From positions 49,622 through 113,621 of the forward strand of contig CAJTTU010000002.1 in the NCBI GenBank assembly GCA_910579325.1: a stretch of 64,000 bases of DNA, read 5' to 3'. A program made the position numbers and the translations under genes. The stretch comes from an uncultured Lachnospiraceae bacterium. Its GTDB lineage: Bacteria > Bacillota > Clostridia > Lachnospirales > Lachnospiraceae. This document shows, in pieces, positions 1 to 8,828 of this stretch; position 1 is the stretch's first letter, and each line of letters starts with the position of its first letter. The notes under the pieces are model-generated. The model saw only the letters and a list, made by a program, of their open reading frames with translations. It was not told where the DNA came from and did not search any database.

Positions 1-696
1 AAAGAATACGCACAGTATTTGATCGACTACTATCTGTACGATCCGGAAAAAGGAAAGATTAAGCTGCTTAATGATTGCTGGGCGCAGGTTCACACGAACC
101 AGACGGAATGGTTCAGGGGATATAAAGGATTATATTTTACGGAATTGTTCAGAAGGTTTGTTTTTGATTTGCCGGACGATGTAAGGCCGCGGCATCCCGC
201 CTATAAGGACGAGTCGGAGTGCGTGAGGGAGCTTTTTAACAAATATGGCCTGCCGCCGGGAAAGACAATTATTATATCGCCATATTCGAATACGCTGTCA
301 GATCTTCCGGAATGGTTTTGGGAGGGATTGGTTGAAAAGCTTTCGAGGAAAGGATATTGTGTCGGGACGAACAGCGGCGGGAAGACGGAGCCGGCCATTG
401 CCGGGAGCAAAGAAATATTTTTCCCATTAGACATCGCCCCACAGTTTATTGAGCGAGCGGGAGGGTTTATAGGGGTTCGGAGCGGGCTGTGCGATGTGAT
501 CAGCGGGACTTCCGCCAGGAAGGTAATATTATATGACGCCAGGAACAGGTTTTATATGGGAAGTGCGTATGAGTATTTCAGTTTAAGGCGGATGGGATTG
601 TGTGAGGATGTGGAGGAAATAGAATACGCAGATATTGATATGGGGAACGTTATAGACAGAATACTGCGAATATTTATTGATCAGGAAGATATATGA
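1..696 (+). CDS. C-terminal part of a GT-B/heptosyltransferase-like protein (cut by window edge)
   Basis: The frame is already open at base 1 and no start with a ribosome-binding site lies inside, so only the last 231 residues are seen. The block IIISPYSNTL and, about 75 residues later, ERAGGFIGVRSGLCDV match the blocks ILAPYAKSV and ERAGTFVGLRSGLCDV of the protein at 3199-4437, so the two are paralogues. A beta-strand end followed by a Gly/Arg/Ser-rich loop fits the C-terminal nucleotide-sugar half of GT-B folds such as heptosyltransferases; this is fold-level inference and the substrate is unknown. It is followed 32 bases later by a radical SAM gene, probably in the same operon, which suggests surface-glycan or cell-envelope modification. 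Confidence 0.6.
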   Translation, partial: KEYAQYLIDYYLYDPEKGKIKLLNDCWAQVHTNQTEWFRGYKGLYFTELFRRFVFDLPDDVRPRHPAYKDESECVRELFNKYGLPPGKTIIISPYSNTLSDLPEWFWEGLVEKLSRKGYCVGTNSGGKTEPAIAGSKEIFFPLDIAPQFIERAGGFIGVRSGLCDVISGTSARKVILYDARNRFYMGSAYEYFSLRRMGLCEDVEEIEYADIDMGNVIDRILRIFIDQEDI

Positions 697-728
697 AATA
701 AACAATTCAAACAGCGAGAGGTTATATT

Positions 729-1937
729 ATGACAACGACAATTAAAAGAAATAAACATTGGATCAATCGTCTGCCTCATATTTATGAGTTGGATGATTTG
801 CTGGATTTTTGTGGAAAACATGAGCGTATATATATATACGGAAGAGGTGAGGAACAGGAATATCTTTTAAAATTTCTTGATATGTGCGGCGTAAGAACGG
901 AAGGCTATGTGGTTTCCTGTTCCCCGTGTGAGGAGAATTTTTATTACAGGAAGATACCGGTAAAACTGGCCGAGGACGTAACAGGAACGCCGGGCGTCGG
1001 GATTATCCTGGCCCTTCCGGACAGATATTATGACGAGATTATTCCCATGTTTCGGAAATTAAATTTCCAGAACTGGATCTCATTGACAGAGCACAGCAGG
1101 CTGGGAATCGCGGAGCAGATGGCCCCCAGGAAAAAGTCCGAGATGGCTTTTGAGATCAGCCTGGCCGACCATTGTAATCTCTCCTGTCAGATGTGTGACC
1201 ATTTCTCCCAATTGTCAGAGGAATGGCTTGTGGATTTGGGTCAGCTGAAACGGGATGTGGAGCGTATGGGCGAATTGTTTGATCATGAGATTGGCGCGAT
1301 CACGTTATTGGGCGGGGAGCCGACACTGCATCCTGATTTATTGGAAATTATTCGATATACAAGAAAACAGTTCCCTCATACGGAATTGATTCTGCTCACC
1401 AATGGGGTTCTGTTGGAGAAGCTTGAGAAGTCACCCAAAGGTAATTTGTGGGAAGTGATGAAAGAGAATGACACGCATGTAACGGTCACGGTGTATCCGT
1501 TGAGGCTTGATTACGCCAAAATGGAGGAAATGGCGAAGAAGTATGGCGTGATGTTAAAAATGTCGTCGGATATTCACGCAGTGGAAGCGACGAAAGTAAC
1601 AAAGATCTCAGATAAGCACACAATGGATCTGAGCGGACAGGTACCAAAGGGACACTGCGTTCACTGTCTTTATTTTAATAAATTTAATGTGGTTAAGGAT
1701 GGGAAATATTATATGTGCCCGATCCAGGCGCATATCAATATTTTTAACAGCCGCTTTAATAAAGAACTCGCTTATGTGGAGGGCGACTATTTGGATATCT
1801 ATCAGGTAAAAAGCTGGGAGGAGTTCGCGGAATTCAGTTCCTGGTGGGTACCGTTTTGCCGCTACTGCGATCAAAAGAACTGGGGGCCTCACAGCCAATG
1901 GAAGCCGAGTAACAAAGAGTTAAGCGAGTATGTGTAA
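729..1937 (+). CDS. Radical SAM protein with N-terminal Rossmann-like domain
   Basis: A 402-residue protein. The radical SAM cluster motif CNLSCQMC (Cys149, Cys153, Cys156) binds the [4Fe-4S] cluster that cleaves S-adenosylmethionine; LLGGEPTLHP downstream is the usual GGEP motif. The C-terminus has further cysteines (CVHCLYF, MCPIQ, FCRYCDQ) that may hold an auxiliary SPASM-like cluster. Residues 30-120 form a Rossmann-like module (RIYIYGRGEEQEYLLKFL) resembling the N-terminus of the protein at 3199-4437. A ribosome-binding site is weak (gagaggttatatt before ATG). The substrate is unknown; the neighbouring GT-like genes suggest a sugar or glycolipid modification. The family is recognised, the role is inferred. 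Confidence 0.8.
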   Translation: MTTTIKRNKHWINRLPHIYELDDLLDFCGKHERIYIYGRGEEQEYLLKFLDMCGVRTEGYVVSCSPCEENFYYRKIPVKLAEDVTGTPGVGIILALPDRYYDEIIPMFRKLNFQNWISLTEHSRLGIAEQMAPRKKSEMAFEISLADHCNLSCQMCDHFSQLSEEWLVDLGQLKRDVERMGELFDHEIGAITLLGGEPTLHPDLLEIIRYTRKQFPHTELILLTNGVLLEKLEKSPKGNLWEVMKENDTHVTVTVYPLRLDYAKMEEMAKKYGVMLKMSSDIHAVEATKVTKISDKHTMDLSGQVPKGHCVHCLYFNKFNVVKDGKYYMCPIQAHINIFNSRFNKELAYVEGDYLDIYQVKSWEEFAEFSSWWVPFCRYCDQKNWGPHSQWKPSNKELSEYV

Positions 1938-1950
1938 ACGGGGCGGGAAG

Positions 1951-2757
1951 ATGATAGGAGCAGTATCGATTGATAAAGACATGAATGTCCCCATGATCGG
2001 GCTAGGAACCTTTGACCTGAAAGCGGAAGAGATTCTGGCGGGGATACAGGTGGGATACAGGCTGCTGGACACGGCCTGGCAATATGGGAATGAAGCGGAA
2101 GTAGGGAAGGCAGTAAAAGAAAGCGGCGTTAAACGAGAGGAAATCATTATAACAACCAAGCTGTGGACGGATGATATACGGAAGCGCCGCGTAAGAGAGG
2201 CGTGTGAGGAAAGTCTCAGAGCGTTTCGGATGGATTACGTGGATTTGTATTTAATTCACTGGCCGGCGGAAGGATTTGAGTATGCGTGGGAAATCATGAC
2301 GCAGTTAAAAGAAGAAGGGAAAATCAGGGCGGTGGGAGTGAGCAATTTTCAGGAACATCATTTGAAGGCGCTGGAGCGGGTTTCCGCAACGAGACCAGTA
2401 CTGAATCAGATAGAGTGCCATCCGTATTTCCGGAATGAGGGATTGATCGCGTATTGCCGGGAATATGATATCGCGGCGCAGGCCTGGTGTCCCTTAGGAG
2501 GAAGTTACAGCCAGTTAGTGAACGATCATCGTTTGAGACCTCTGGCGGAAAAGCACCGGAAGGCATCGGCTCAGATCGTTCTGAGATGGCATCTGCAAAA
2601 GAATGTGTTAATCATTCCAAGAACGTCAAATCGGCAGCATCTTGTGTCTAATCAGGATATTTTTGATTTCTGGCTGGACAATCATGATATGGAAGTGATT
2701 GACAGCATGGATACCGGACGCAGAATCGGAGCGGATCCGGACAGCTTTGATTTTTAA
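1951..2757 (+). CDS. Aldo/keto reductase
   Basis: NAD(P)H-dependent carbonyl reductase of the aldo/keto reductase superfamily, a cytosolic TIM barrel. The catalytic tetrad is visible: Asp in YRLLDTAW, Tyr in QYGNE, Lys in ITTKLW and His in LIHWP. The GVSNF and NQIECHP blocks are typical. The frame also offers an ATG at 1930 that overlaps the end of the radical SAM gene; 1951 is preferred because GLGTF then falls at the usual distance and a purine-rich stretch (ggggcgggaag) precedes it, but this is not certain. Usual family length is about 270-280 residues. The substrate cannot be told from the sequence; the position inside a glycan-like cluster suggests a sugar or sugar-derived aldehyde. Confidence 0.88.
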   Translation: MIGAVSIDKDMNVPMIGLGTFDLKAEEILAGIQVGYRLLDTAWQYGNEAEVGKAVKESGVKREEIIITTKLWTDDIRKRRVREACEESLRAFRMDYVDLYLIHWPAEGFEYAWEIMTQLKEEGKIRAVGVSNFQEHHLKALERVSATRPVLNQIECHPYFRNEGLIAYCREYDIAAQAWCPLGGSYSQLVNDHRLRPLAEKHRKASAQIVLRWHLQKNVLIIPRTSNRQHLVSNQDIFDFWLDNHDMEVIDSMDTGRRIGADPDSFDF

Positions 2758-2808
2758 ACGGCCGAGAATATAAAGGAAATATATGGAAAAAGGATATCTT
2801 GCGCGCGA

Positions 2809-3183
2809 ATGAATAAACTGAATGAATTAATATTGCGATTGGAGAAGAATCTGAAACAATATGATAAAATATTATTGTTTGTTGCTGTAGATAAATTCCA
2901 TTTGTTTTTAAAACATTGCGTTTCGGTTTTAAATGGAAATAGGGGGAAATCGATATTGGTGATATCCTCGGTCAGTTTGGATAAGGATGAACGAAAACTG
3001 CCATTTGCCTATAACCAGATGTCTGTTCAGGAAATAACACAGTTGAAAAAATTGTATTTTATGTACGAATTCTCAGGACGGTTTCAGATGATTGATAAAA
3101 ATGACGGATTTGGAGATTTGTCGAATTATGTAGACACAAATCTGTTGAGTGACGAAGAGCTTTTCTTGACGATATTTCACTGA
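2809..3183 (+). CDS. Small protein of unknown function
   Basis: A 124-residue protein that I do not recognise. It starts with a basic, amphipathic stretch (MNKLNELILRLEKNLKQYDK), has alternating hydrophobic strands (ILLFVAVDKF, ILVISSVSL) and an acidic C-terminus. No transmembrane segment or cysteine motif is evident. It is AT-richer than the genes on either side, which hints at a different origin. It lies 51 bases after the aldo/keto reductase and 15 bases before the GT-like gene, on the same strand, so it is probably co-transcribed. The reading frame is consistent with a real gene, but function is open. Confidence 0.6.
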   Translation: MNKLNELILRLEKNLKQYDKILLFVAVDKFHLFLKHCVSVLNGNRGKSILVISSVSLDKDERKLPFAYNQMSVQEITQLKKLYFMYEFSGRFQMIDKNDGFGDLSNYVDTNLLSDEELFLTIFH

Positions 3184-3198
3184 GTAAAAATAGAAATT

Positions 3199-4437
3199 AT
3201 GGACCAATTACATTACAACGAAATGCTTTCCAATCTGACCCTTCTGACGCAGACAGCAGGTATTCGCGAAAAACGTTTTTATCTTTTTGGTCACTGCAAC
3301 GCCACGGAAGCACTGGCGGATATTTTACTGGATCAGAAGTGTACCGTTTCCGGCATTCTGGATAATAATCCGGCTAAATATGATACGCGATACCGGGGTA
3401 TTCCGGTAAAAGAACCGGAAACAGTTTTATCAGAGCGGACGGAGGATATTCTGATCTGCACTGTCGCGAGGGCTTACGCCGCGATGGCGGATCAGTTAAA
3501 ACGTCTGGGTTATGAAGGCGGATTGTATAAGCTGGTAGATTATAACAGCTATGCGGAATATTCTCTCTCTGAAGAAACCCGGCTCCGCATGAGCGTCCGG
3601 GTGGAACGGGGGATGGAGCTGCTGGAAAGCCTGTCCGGGAAATATCCGGGATGCTTCCGATTTTTGTGTCCGTTTTCGGCGTTGGGCGATATTTATTATA
3701 TGATGTCGTATCTGCCTTATTTTATGAATAAAAGAGGCATAAAAAAATGCGTGATTGGCGTGATCGGCGCTGCCTGCGCTCAGACGGTTGGGTTATTTGG
3801 CGGATATCCGGTGGAAGTATTTTCACAGAAAGATATGGATGAGACGATACAGGCGGCTTTATATACGCAGGACCGGCATACGTTCATTCCGCATCAGGAC
3901 AGACCTTACGTGGTAAATCTGCATCGGGCTCTTTATGTAAAAAGAATCCCGCTGGAGAAGATTTACTGCTGTGGGGTATTCGGGCTTCCGGCGGATACCA
4001 GGCCGGTCAGCCCGGTATGGTTTCAGGCGTATCCGGAGCTGGAGCGGATCAGGCCGGGGAAGTCTGTGATTCTTGCGCCATACGCGAAGTCTGTTACGGC
4101 GCTGTGTCCTGAGATATGGAAACGGATTACGGAATATTATCTGGAAAAGGGATACACATGCTTTACGAATGTGGCATGCGGTGAGCTGCCTTTGCCGGAT
4201 ACTCAGCCGGTCAGCCCCCGGATAGCGGAAGTGAGATCAGTGGTGGAGCGGGCGGGAACATTTGTAGGGCTGCGCAGTGGTTTGTGTGATGTTTTGCGGA
4301 CGGCCTGTGGAAAAAAGACGGCATTGTATCCGGATTACTATTATAGTGACACAAGATGGAAAGCGGTCGATATGTACCGGCTGGAAGACTGGGATAATAT
4401 TGTGGTAAAGGATGATTTCACATGGGAGAAAAAATAA
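3199..4437 (+). CDS. Rossmann domain fused to GT-B/heptosyltransferase-like domain
   Basis: A 412-residue protein of two parts. Residues about 20-115 form a nucleotide-binding-like module (FYLFGHCNATEALADILLD, VSGILDNNP) similar to modules found at the ends of sugar-modifying proteins and in the radical SAM protein upstream. Residues about 150-410 resemble GT-B transferases, with ILAPYAKSV and ERAGTFVGLRSGLCDV shared with the truncated gene at the window start. The start ATG follows a weak purine stretch. The last 16 bases overlap the HAD gene, so translation is probably coupled. By inference it transfers or recognises a sugar on the cell surface; no signal peptide or membrane segment is visible. 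Confidence 0.6.
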   Translation: MDQLHYNEMLSNLTLLTQTAGIREKRFYLFGHCNATEALADILLDQKCTVSGILDNNPAKYDTRYRGIPVKEPETVLSERTEDILICTVARAYAAMADQLKRLGYEGGLYKLVDYNSYAEYSLSEETRLRMSVRVERGMELLESLSGKYPGCFRFLCPFSALGDIYYMMSYLPYFMNKRGIKKCVIGVIGAACAQTVGLFGGYPVEVFSQKDMDETIQAALYTQDRHTFIPHQDRPYVVNLHRALYVKRIPLEKIYCCGVFGLPADTRPVSPVWFQAYPELERIRPGKSVILAPYAKSVTALCPEIWKRITEYYLEKGYTCFTNVACGELPLPDTQPVSPRIAEVRSVVERAGTFVGLRSGLCDVLRTACGKKTALYPDYYYSDTRWKAVDMYRLEDWDNIVVKDDFTWEKK

Positions 4438-4799
4438 TTGTGTCTGCGCTTCCGAAAACATGGATTTTGGATTTGGACGGAACAATCGTAAAACATAATG
4501 GATATAAAGATGATGGGACGGATACGTTTTTGGACGGGGCGGAAGAATTTCTGTCAGGCATCGCAAAAGAGGACATGATCGTGTTTTTGACATCCCGGAC
4601 GGACAGGGAGAAGGAGCTGACGGAGGCTTTTCTGGACGCGCATCATATCCGGTATGACGCAGTTATTTATAATGCGCCATATGGAGAGAGGATTCTGATC
4701 AATGACAAAAAACCTTCCGGACTGCGGACAGCGATTGCGGTTAACACGCAGAGGGATGTGTTTTTGGAGGAGATTTTTGAAGTGGAAGGAGATTTGTAA
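4422..4799 (+). CDS. HAD-superfamily phosphatase-like protein
   Basis: A 125-residue protein with the HAD motif I DLDGTIV (nucleophile Asp, general acid Asp), motif II FLTSRTD (Thr/Ser), and a late NDKKP that may supply motif III/IV residues. It is short for the superfamily and has no obvious cap, like small polynucleotide- or capsule-associated phosphatases. The start ATG lies inside the end of the GT-like gene (16-base overlap), a sign of translational coupling. By context it probably removes a phosphate from a sugar-phosphate intermediate made by the cluster, which is inference. It is the last gene of this unit. Confidence 0.75.
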   Translation: MGEKIIVSALPKTWILDLDGTIVKHNGYKDDGTDTFLDGAEEFLSGIAKEDMIVFLTSRTDREKELTEAFLDAHHIRYDAVIYNAPYGERILINDKKPSGLRTAIAVNTQRDVFLEEIFEVEGDL

Positions 4800-4920
4800 A
4801 GCTTTTGAGTGAAAAGGTTTTTGCGCTTTTTTTTCGGCGGAAAACCGGTTATGGGAATGGCCACAGCCACAAACGGAAATTTGGATGTGTTGTGGATATA
4901 AATTGAGGAAGTTGTGAATT

Positions 4921-4947
4921 TGGCACTGAATTGGCACGGGAATGGCG
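4921..4947 (+). promoter_or_regulatory. Possible -24/-12 (sigma-54-like) promoter, two overlapping registers
   Basis: Two TGGCAC boxes (4921 and 4932) are each followed at the right distance by GG-C-like boxes (TTGGCA and TGGCG), as in the sigma-54 pattern TGGCACG-N4-TTGC. The -12 element is imperfect (G for T). It lies about 100 bases before the decayed AAA-ATPase gene. No sigma-54 activator is present in the window, so this is only a pattern match. Confidence 0.3.
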
Positions 4948-5048
4948 TTGGCTGGCGCAATGCGTCTCTTGTCTTGCGGTGCCATTTTTAGTATAATGGA
5001 TGGTGGATGAGATAAATGAGAGCCGTAGTAGGAAGGAGAACCGGCCAG

Positions 5049-6091
5049 ATGAGGAAATATTTCAACACGGAAGGCGTATGTATTCCTGAAAAGCATTATA
5101 TGGTGCCGCTGGATGACAGGCTTCGTCAGATTAAAGAGAAGTATGTGGAACGGGGCAGTTATTTTATTATCAATAAGGGCAGGCAGTATGGGAAGACGAC
5201 GACGCTTCGTTTATTGGCTCGGTATCTGAAGCCGGAGTATCTGGTCGTTTCTATGGATTTTCAGGGAATCGGAACGGAAGAGTTTCGGAATGAAGCCACG
5301 TTTTCCAGGGCTTTCGCGAAACTGTTTTCCAGAGCAGCCAAAATCTCAGATTCTGAAGCTGAAGCTGTGGCCGGAAGCGGAGCATAAGTACAACAGTCCG
5401 TGGAATATTGCCGCCGAGTTTAAAATAGATATGAGTTTTTCGACCGGCCAGATATCACAGATGCTTGAGGAATATGGGCGGGACCATCATGTGGTGGCTG
5501 ATCTGGGGAAGGTGGCGGAAGAGATTTTTCAGTATACGTCAGGATACCCCTATCTGGTATCGGCAATCTGTAAGAGGATAGATGAAGATCTTCCGGAGAA
5601 ATGGGGAACGGAGGTTTTGGAAAACATTTGGACAAAGGAAGGAGTCGCCATGCGGTCGGTCTGCTTTTGAAAGAGAATCTTTCGATTTTCGACAGCATGG
5701 CCAGGCAGCTTGACAGATATCCGGATTTAAAAGCCGTGTTAGAAGATATTTTATTCTGTGGAAAACGGATCATTTTCAGGAGATCTACAGTGAAAAAGAT
5801 GAAAAATTCCAAGAAACCTATGGCAGGAAAATCTTTTTGCTCTATTTAAAGCCGATTATCAACGGAATCGGGAATTATTACCTGGAAGCCCAGACAAGGG
5901 ACGCAAGGCGGACAGATGTGATCGTGGATTACCGGGGCGAACGGTTTATTGTTGAACTCAAGATATGGCGTGGGAATGAGTACAATGAAAGAGGGGAAGC
6001 GCAGCTGATTGACTATCTGGATTATTATTATAAAGATAAGGGATATATGCTCAGCTTTAATTTCAATAAAAAGAAGAAGGAGGTTTCTGAT
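5049..6091 (+). pseudogene. Decayed AAA-ATPase (DUF1703/PD-(D/E)XK nuclease type) gene
   Basis: Remnants of one AAA-ATPase_like gene are spread over three frames. From the ATG at 5049 (preceded by AAGGAG) comes MRKYFNTEGV and the P-loop GRQYGKTTTL. The frame then breaks near 5340 and resumes one frame away at EHKYNSPWNIAAEF; the intervening Walker B region of the family is missing. A second break near 5645 leads to LLLKENLSIFDSMA, and a third, with further loss, to the nuclease-like end TDVIVDYRGERFIVELKIW. Intact members are roughly 500-550 residues long. With at least two deletions and three frame changes it cannot give a working protein. Its last codons run in frame into the DUF2284 gene. 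Confidence 0.85.
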
Positions 6092-6652
6092 ATGTACACA
6101 ACGGAGCGTTTTGAAACCACGGTTCCGGTTTCGGAATACGTAAAGAATTATGTGGATGTAGACACATTCCTGGAATGCTGCAAGGCATGTCCTAATTATG
6201 AAAAGGTGTGGTCCTGTCCGCCTTATGATTTTGACGTTTTGACGTATTGGAACGAATATACGACGCTGGAGCTGACGGCGGTGAAGATTGTGTTTGATGA
6301 GGAATATGCGGGAAAGGTGTTTTCACAGGAAGAGCTGCGGGAGATAATGGCGGCTTCTCTGGGAAAGGTGAAGCAAGCGCTTTCGGAGGAACTGTTTGAA
6401 CGGGAGCAAAAGACGCCGGGCAGTATCAGCCTTTCGGCAGGGCCCTGCCTGCTGTGTAAGGGGAATTGCGGCCGAAAGGAAAATGAACCATGCCGGTTCC
6501 CGGACAGGATGCGCTATTCCATCGAGTCTCTGGGCGGAAATGTGGGGCTGACTTTAAACAAGCTGATGGGGATCGAGCTGGAATGGATGGAGGAAGGGAA
6601 GCTGCCCCGTTATTTTGTGCTGGTGTGTGGACTGCTGCGTCAGGGGGCATAA
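6092..6652 (+). CDS. DUF2284 putative metal-binding protein
   Basis: A 186-residue cysteine-rich protein of the DUF2284 family. Visible cysteine blocks are CCKACPNYEKVWSCPPYDF near residues 30-48 and CLLCKGNCGRKENEPC near 130-145, which suggest an iron-sulfur or other metal site. The frame is open far upstream because it happens to continue from the nuclease end of the decayed AAA-ATPase gene, but the ATG at 6092 has its own strong ribosome-binding site (AAGAAGGAGG, 9 bases before), and the family starts here. No function is established for the family as far as I know. It is probably a free-standing gene followed by the ABC importer promoter. Confidence 0.8.
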   Translation: MYTTERFETTVPVSEYVKNYVDVDTFLECCKACPNYEKVWSCPPYDFDVLTYWNEYTTLELTAVKIVFDEEYAGKVFSQEELREIMAASLGKVKQALSEELFEREQKTPGSISLSAGPCLLCKGNCGRKENEPCRFPDRMRYSIESLGGNVGLTLNKLMGIELEWMEEGKLPRYFVLVCGLLRQGA

Positions 6653-6698
6653 ATATAACAAAATCCTGAAAAAAATACAGGAACTGACCATCGTTTTA

Positions 6699-6727
6699 TT
6701 GACTTTACAGGGCAATACCCTTATAAT
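6699..6727 (+). promoter_or_regulatory. Sigma-A promoter of the amino-acid ABC importer
   Basis: TTGACT (6699-6704) and TATAAT (6722-6727) are separated by exactly 17 bases. The transcript would start near 6734 and leave a leader of about 90 bases before the substrate-binding protein start at 6824. Confidence 0.75.
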
Positions 6728-6823
6728 GTTAATACTTGTAATGTCGCAAAGAAGCGGTGTAACATCTGCGAATTTGTGATATTTTTTTGCAGCACAGTAA
6801 ACTTCAGAGGAGGAAAAAGAAAT

Positions 6824-7804
6824 ATGAAGCATTCTATGAAAAAGCTGACAGCGTTTCTGTTAGCCATGATTTGCGTATGTGCGATGACCGCCTGCGGTTC
6901 CAAAGGGGATACGCCTGCCACGACTGCGGCGAACCAGGAAACCGGCGGCGCAGATGCCAAGGAGACGGCGCAGGAAGCGGGAACGACCGCTGCGGCAGGA
7001 GAAGCGGACACGAAGGCAGCGGAAGATGACGGCACCACAGCGGCAGCGGAAGACGGAAAAGTATTAAAAGTCGCCATGGAGTGCGGCTATGCGCCTTATA
7101 ACTGGACCCAGCCCACGGATGCCAACGGCGCGCTGCCGATTTCCGGAAGCTCTGATTTCGCTTACGGATATGACGTGATGATGGCAAAGCATATCGCGGA
7201 CAAGCTGGGGTATGAGCTGGAAATTGTGAAGCTGGACTGGGATTCCCTGGTTCCTGCCGTACAGTCCGGTACCGTTGACTGCGTAATCGCGGGACAGTCC
7301 ATTACCGCGGAGCGGATGCAGTCCGTAGATTTCACGGAGCCTTATTACTATGCTTCTATCGTGACGCTGGTAAAGAGCGACGGAAAATATGCGGATGCGG
7401 CCAGCGTTGCCGATCTGAAAGGGGCGACCTGTACCTCACAGCTGAACACCGTATGGTATGATGTCTGCCTGCCTCAGATTGAGGAGGCGAATATTCTGCC
7501 CGCTCAAGAATCTGCTCCGGCTATGCTGGTGGCGCTGAATTCCGACAGATGCGATCTGGTAGTGACGGATATGCCCACCGCTATGGCGGCCTGCGTGGCT
7601 TATCCTGATTTTAAGCTGCTGGACTTCTCCGATACGGAGGGCGCTTTTGAGGTTTCCGAAGAGGAAATCAATATCGGTATCTCTTTACAGAAAGGAAATA
7701 CGGAGCTGAAGGATGCCATCAACAGCGTTTTGGCAGAGATGACGCCGGAGGACTACACGAAAATGATGGATGACGCCATCTCCGTGCAGCCTTTGTCTAA
7801 CTAA
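6824..7804 (+). CDS. Polar amino-acid ABC transporter, substrate-binding lipoprotein
   Basis: A 326-residue extracellular lipoprotein. It has a lipoprotein signal peptide (basic MKHSMKK, hydrophobic core, lipobox MTAC with Cys at about residue 24), then a 50-residue linker rich in Ala, Thr and Glu, then an SBP_bac_3 domain beginning around VLKVAMECGYAPY. The motif GYDVMMAKHIADKLG and SGTVDCVIAGQSITAERM are typical of histidine/glutamine/arginine-type binding proteins. The start at 6824 is set by AGAGGAGG ten bases upstream. The permease and ATPase follow at 8028 and 8825. The ligand is probably a polar amino acid, the exact one is not readable. Confidence 0.9.
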   Translation: MKHSMKKLTAFLLAMICVCAMTACGSKGDTPATTAANQETGGADAKETAQEAGTTAAAGEADTKAAEDDGTTAAAEDGKVLKVAMECGYAPYNWTQPTDANGALPISGSSDFAYGYDVMMAKHIADKLGYELEIVKLDWDSLVPAVQSGTVDCVIAGQSITAERMQSVDFTEPYYYASIVTLVKSDGKYADAASVADLKGATCTSQLNTVWYDVCLPQIEEANILPAQESAPAMLVALNSDRCDLVVTDMPTAMAACVAYPDFKLLDFSDTEGAFEVSEEEINIGISLQKGNTELKDAINSVLAEMTPEDYTKMMDDAISVQPLSN

Positions 7805-7825
7805 TTAAAGAAATTTAATCCGGGT

Positions 7826-7889
7826 GGACACAGACGCATTATGTGATATGCCCTTTGGGTATTCATGGGAGCAGCTGTGTCCGCTTTTG
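7826..7889 (+). terminator. Hairpin between binding-protein and permease genes (attenuator-like)
   Basis: GGACACAG (7826-7833) pairs with CTGTGTCC (7875-7882), with an inner ATATGCC/GGGTAT stem, followed by gcttttgtt. The T-tract is short, so it is likely a partial terminator or mRNA-stabilising stem that leaves more binding-protein mRNA than permease mRNA. The whole 223-base gap holds no gene. Confidence 0.55.
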
Positions 7890-8027
7890 TTACGATCGTA
7901 TCCGGAAAGCAGCGCCGCACCATTATGATTCAGGACAAATTTTTTTGCCTGATCTGAACGGTAAGGTATGTTGCGCCGAATTTTATGCGGCGTTATATAC
8001 GGCCGGATTTTAAAAAGGAGTACAGTC

Positions 8028-8828
8028 ATGAGTTTGCCACAGGATTTTATGGGAAGAATCGGTTATCTTCTTTCCATGTACGGCGAATCCTTTCTGATCG
8101 GAGCAGGCAAGACGATGATTATTGCCCTGGTGGGCACCCTGATCGGCTGCCTGATTGGATTTGCCGTCGGCATCGTGCAGACGATACCGGTTTCAAAAGA
8201 AGATCACATCGTAAAACGAATTCTGTTGTGGGGCATAAAACTGATTTTAAATATTTATGTGGAAGTGTTCCGGGGAACGCCCATGATGGCCCAGGCCATG
8301 TTTATCTATTTTGGGGCGTCCGCTATTTTTCATTATAATATGTCGACATGGTTCGCCGCGTTTTTCATTGTGTCCATCAATACCGGGGCCTACATGTCCG
8401 AGACAGTGCGGGGCGGTATTCTTTCCATCGATCCGGGCCAGACGGAGGGAGCGATGGCCATCGGCATGACCCACGTACAGACGATGATGAATGTGATTCT
8501 GCCTCAGGCGCTGAGAAATATTATGCCCCAAATCGGCAATAACCTGATTATCAATATCAAGGACACCTGCGTTTTGTCCATTATCGGCGTGGTGGAGCTG
8601 TTCTACACGACCAAGGGCGTGGCGGGAGCGCTGTATACGTATTTTGAGGCATTTACCATTGCCATGGTCATTTACTTTATTCTGACCTTTACTTGTTCCC
8701 GGATTCTGCGGTTCTGGGAGAGCAAGCTGGATGGCCCGGACAATTATGACCTGGCCACCACGGATACGCTGGCTCATACCAGCGGTATGTACAGATACCC
8801 GGATACCAGAAAGGGGGAAGATGCGTGA
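8028..8828 (+). CDS. Amino-acid ABC transporter permease (HisM/GlnP type)
   Basis: A 266-residue inner-membrane permease with five or six hydrophobic segments (for example [20 protein letters not shown] near residues 28-48). The EAA-loop region [27 protein letters not shown] is the contact site for the ATPase and is typical of the polar amino-acid (HAAT) family. The start is the ATG at 8028, preceded by AAAAAGGAG; upstream ATG-less sequence in the same frame is leader. It overlaps the ATPase gene by four bases. It forms the membrane channel for the binding protein at 6824. Confidence 0.92.
   Translation: MSLPQDFMGRIGYLLSMYGESFLIGAGKTMIIALVGTLIGCLIGFAVGIVQTIPVSKEDHIVKRILLWGIKLILNIYVEVFRGTPMMAQAMFIYFGASAIFHYNMSTWFAAFFIVSINTGAYMSETVRGGILSIDPGQTEGAMAIGMTHVQTMMNVILPQALRNIMPQIGNNLIINIKDTCVLSIIGVVELFYTTKGVAGALYTYFEAFTIAMVIYFILTFTCSRILRFWESKLDGPDNYDLATTDTLAHTSGMYRYPDTRKGEDA

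Noticed and set aside
5837..6652. A single 271-residue gene joining nuclease and DUF2284 domains
   Set aside because: The join is accidental: an internal ATG with a strong ribosome-binding site lies exactly at the start of the DUF2284 domain and the upstream part is a decayed gene.
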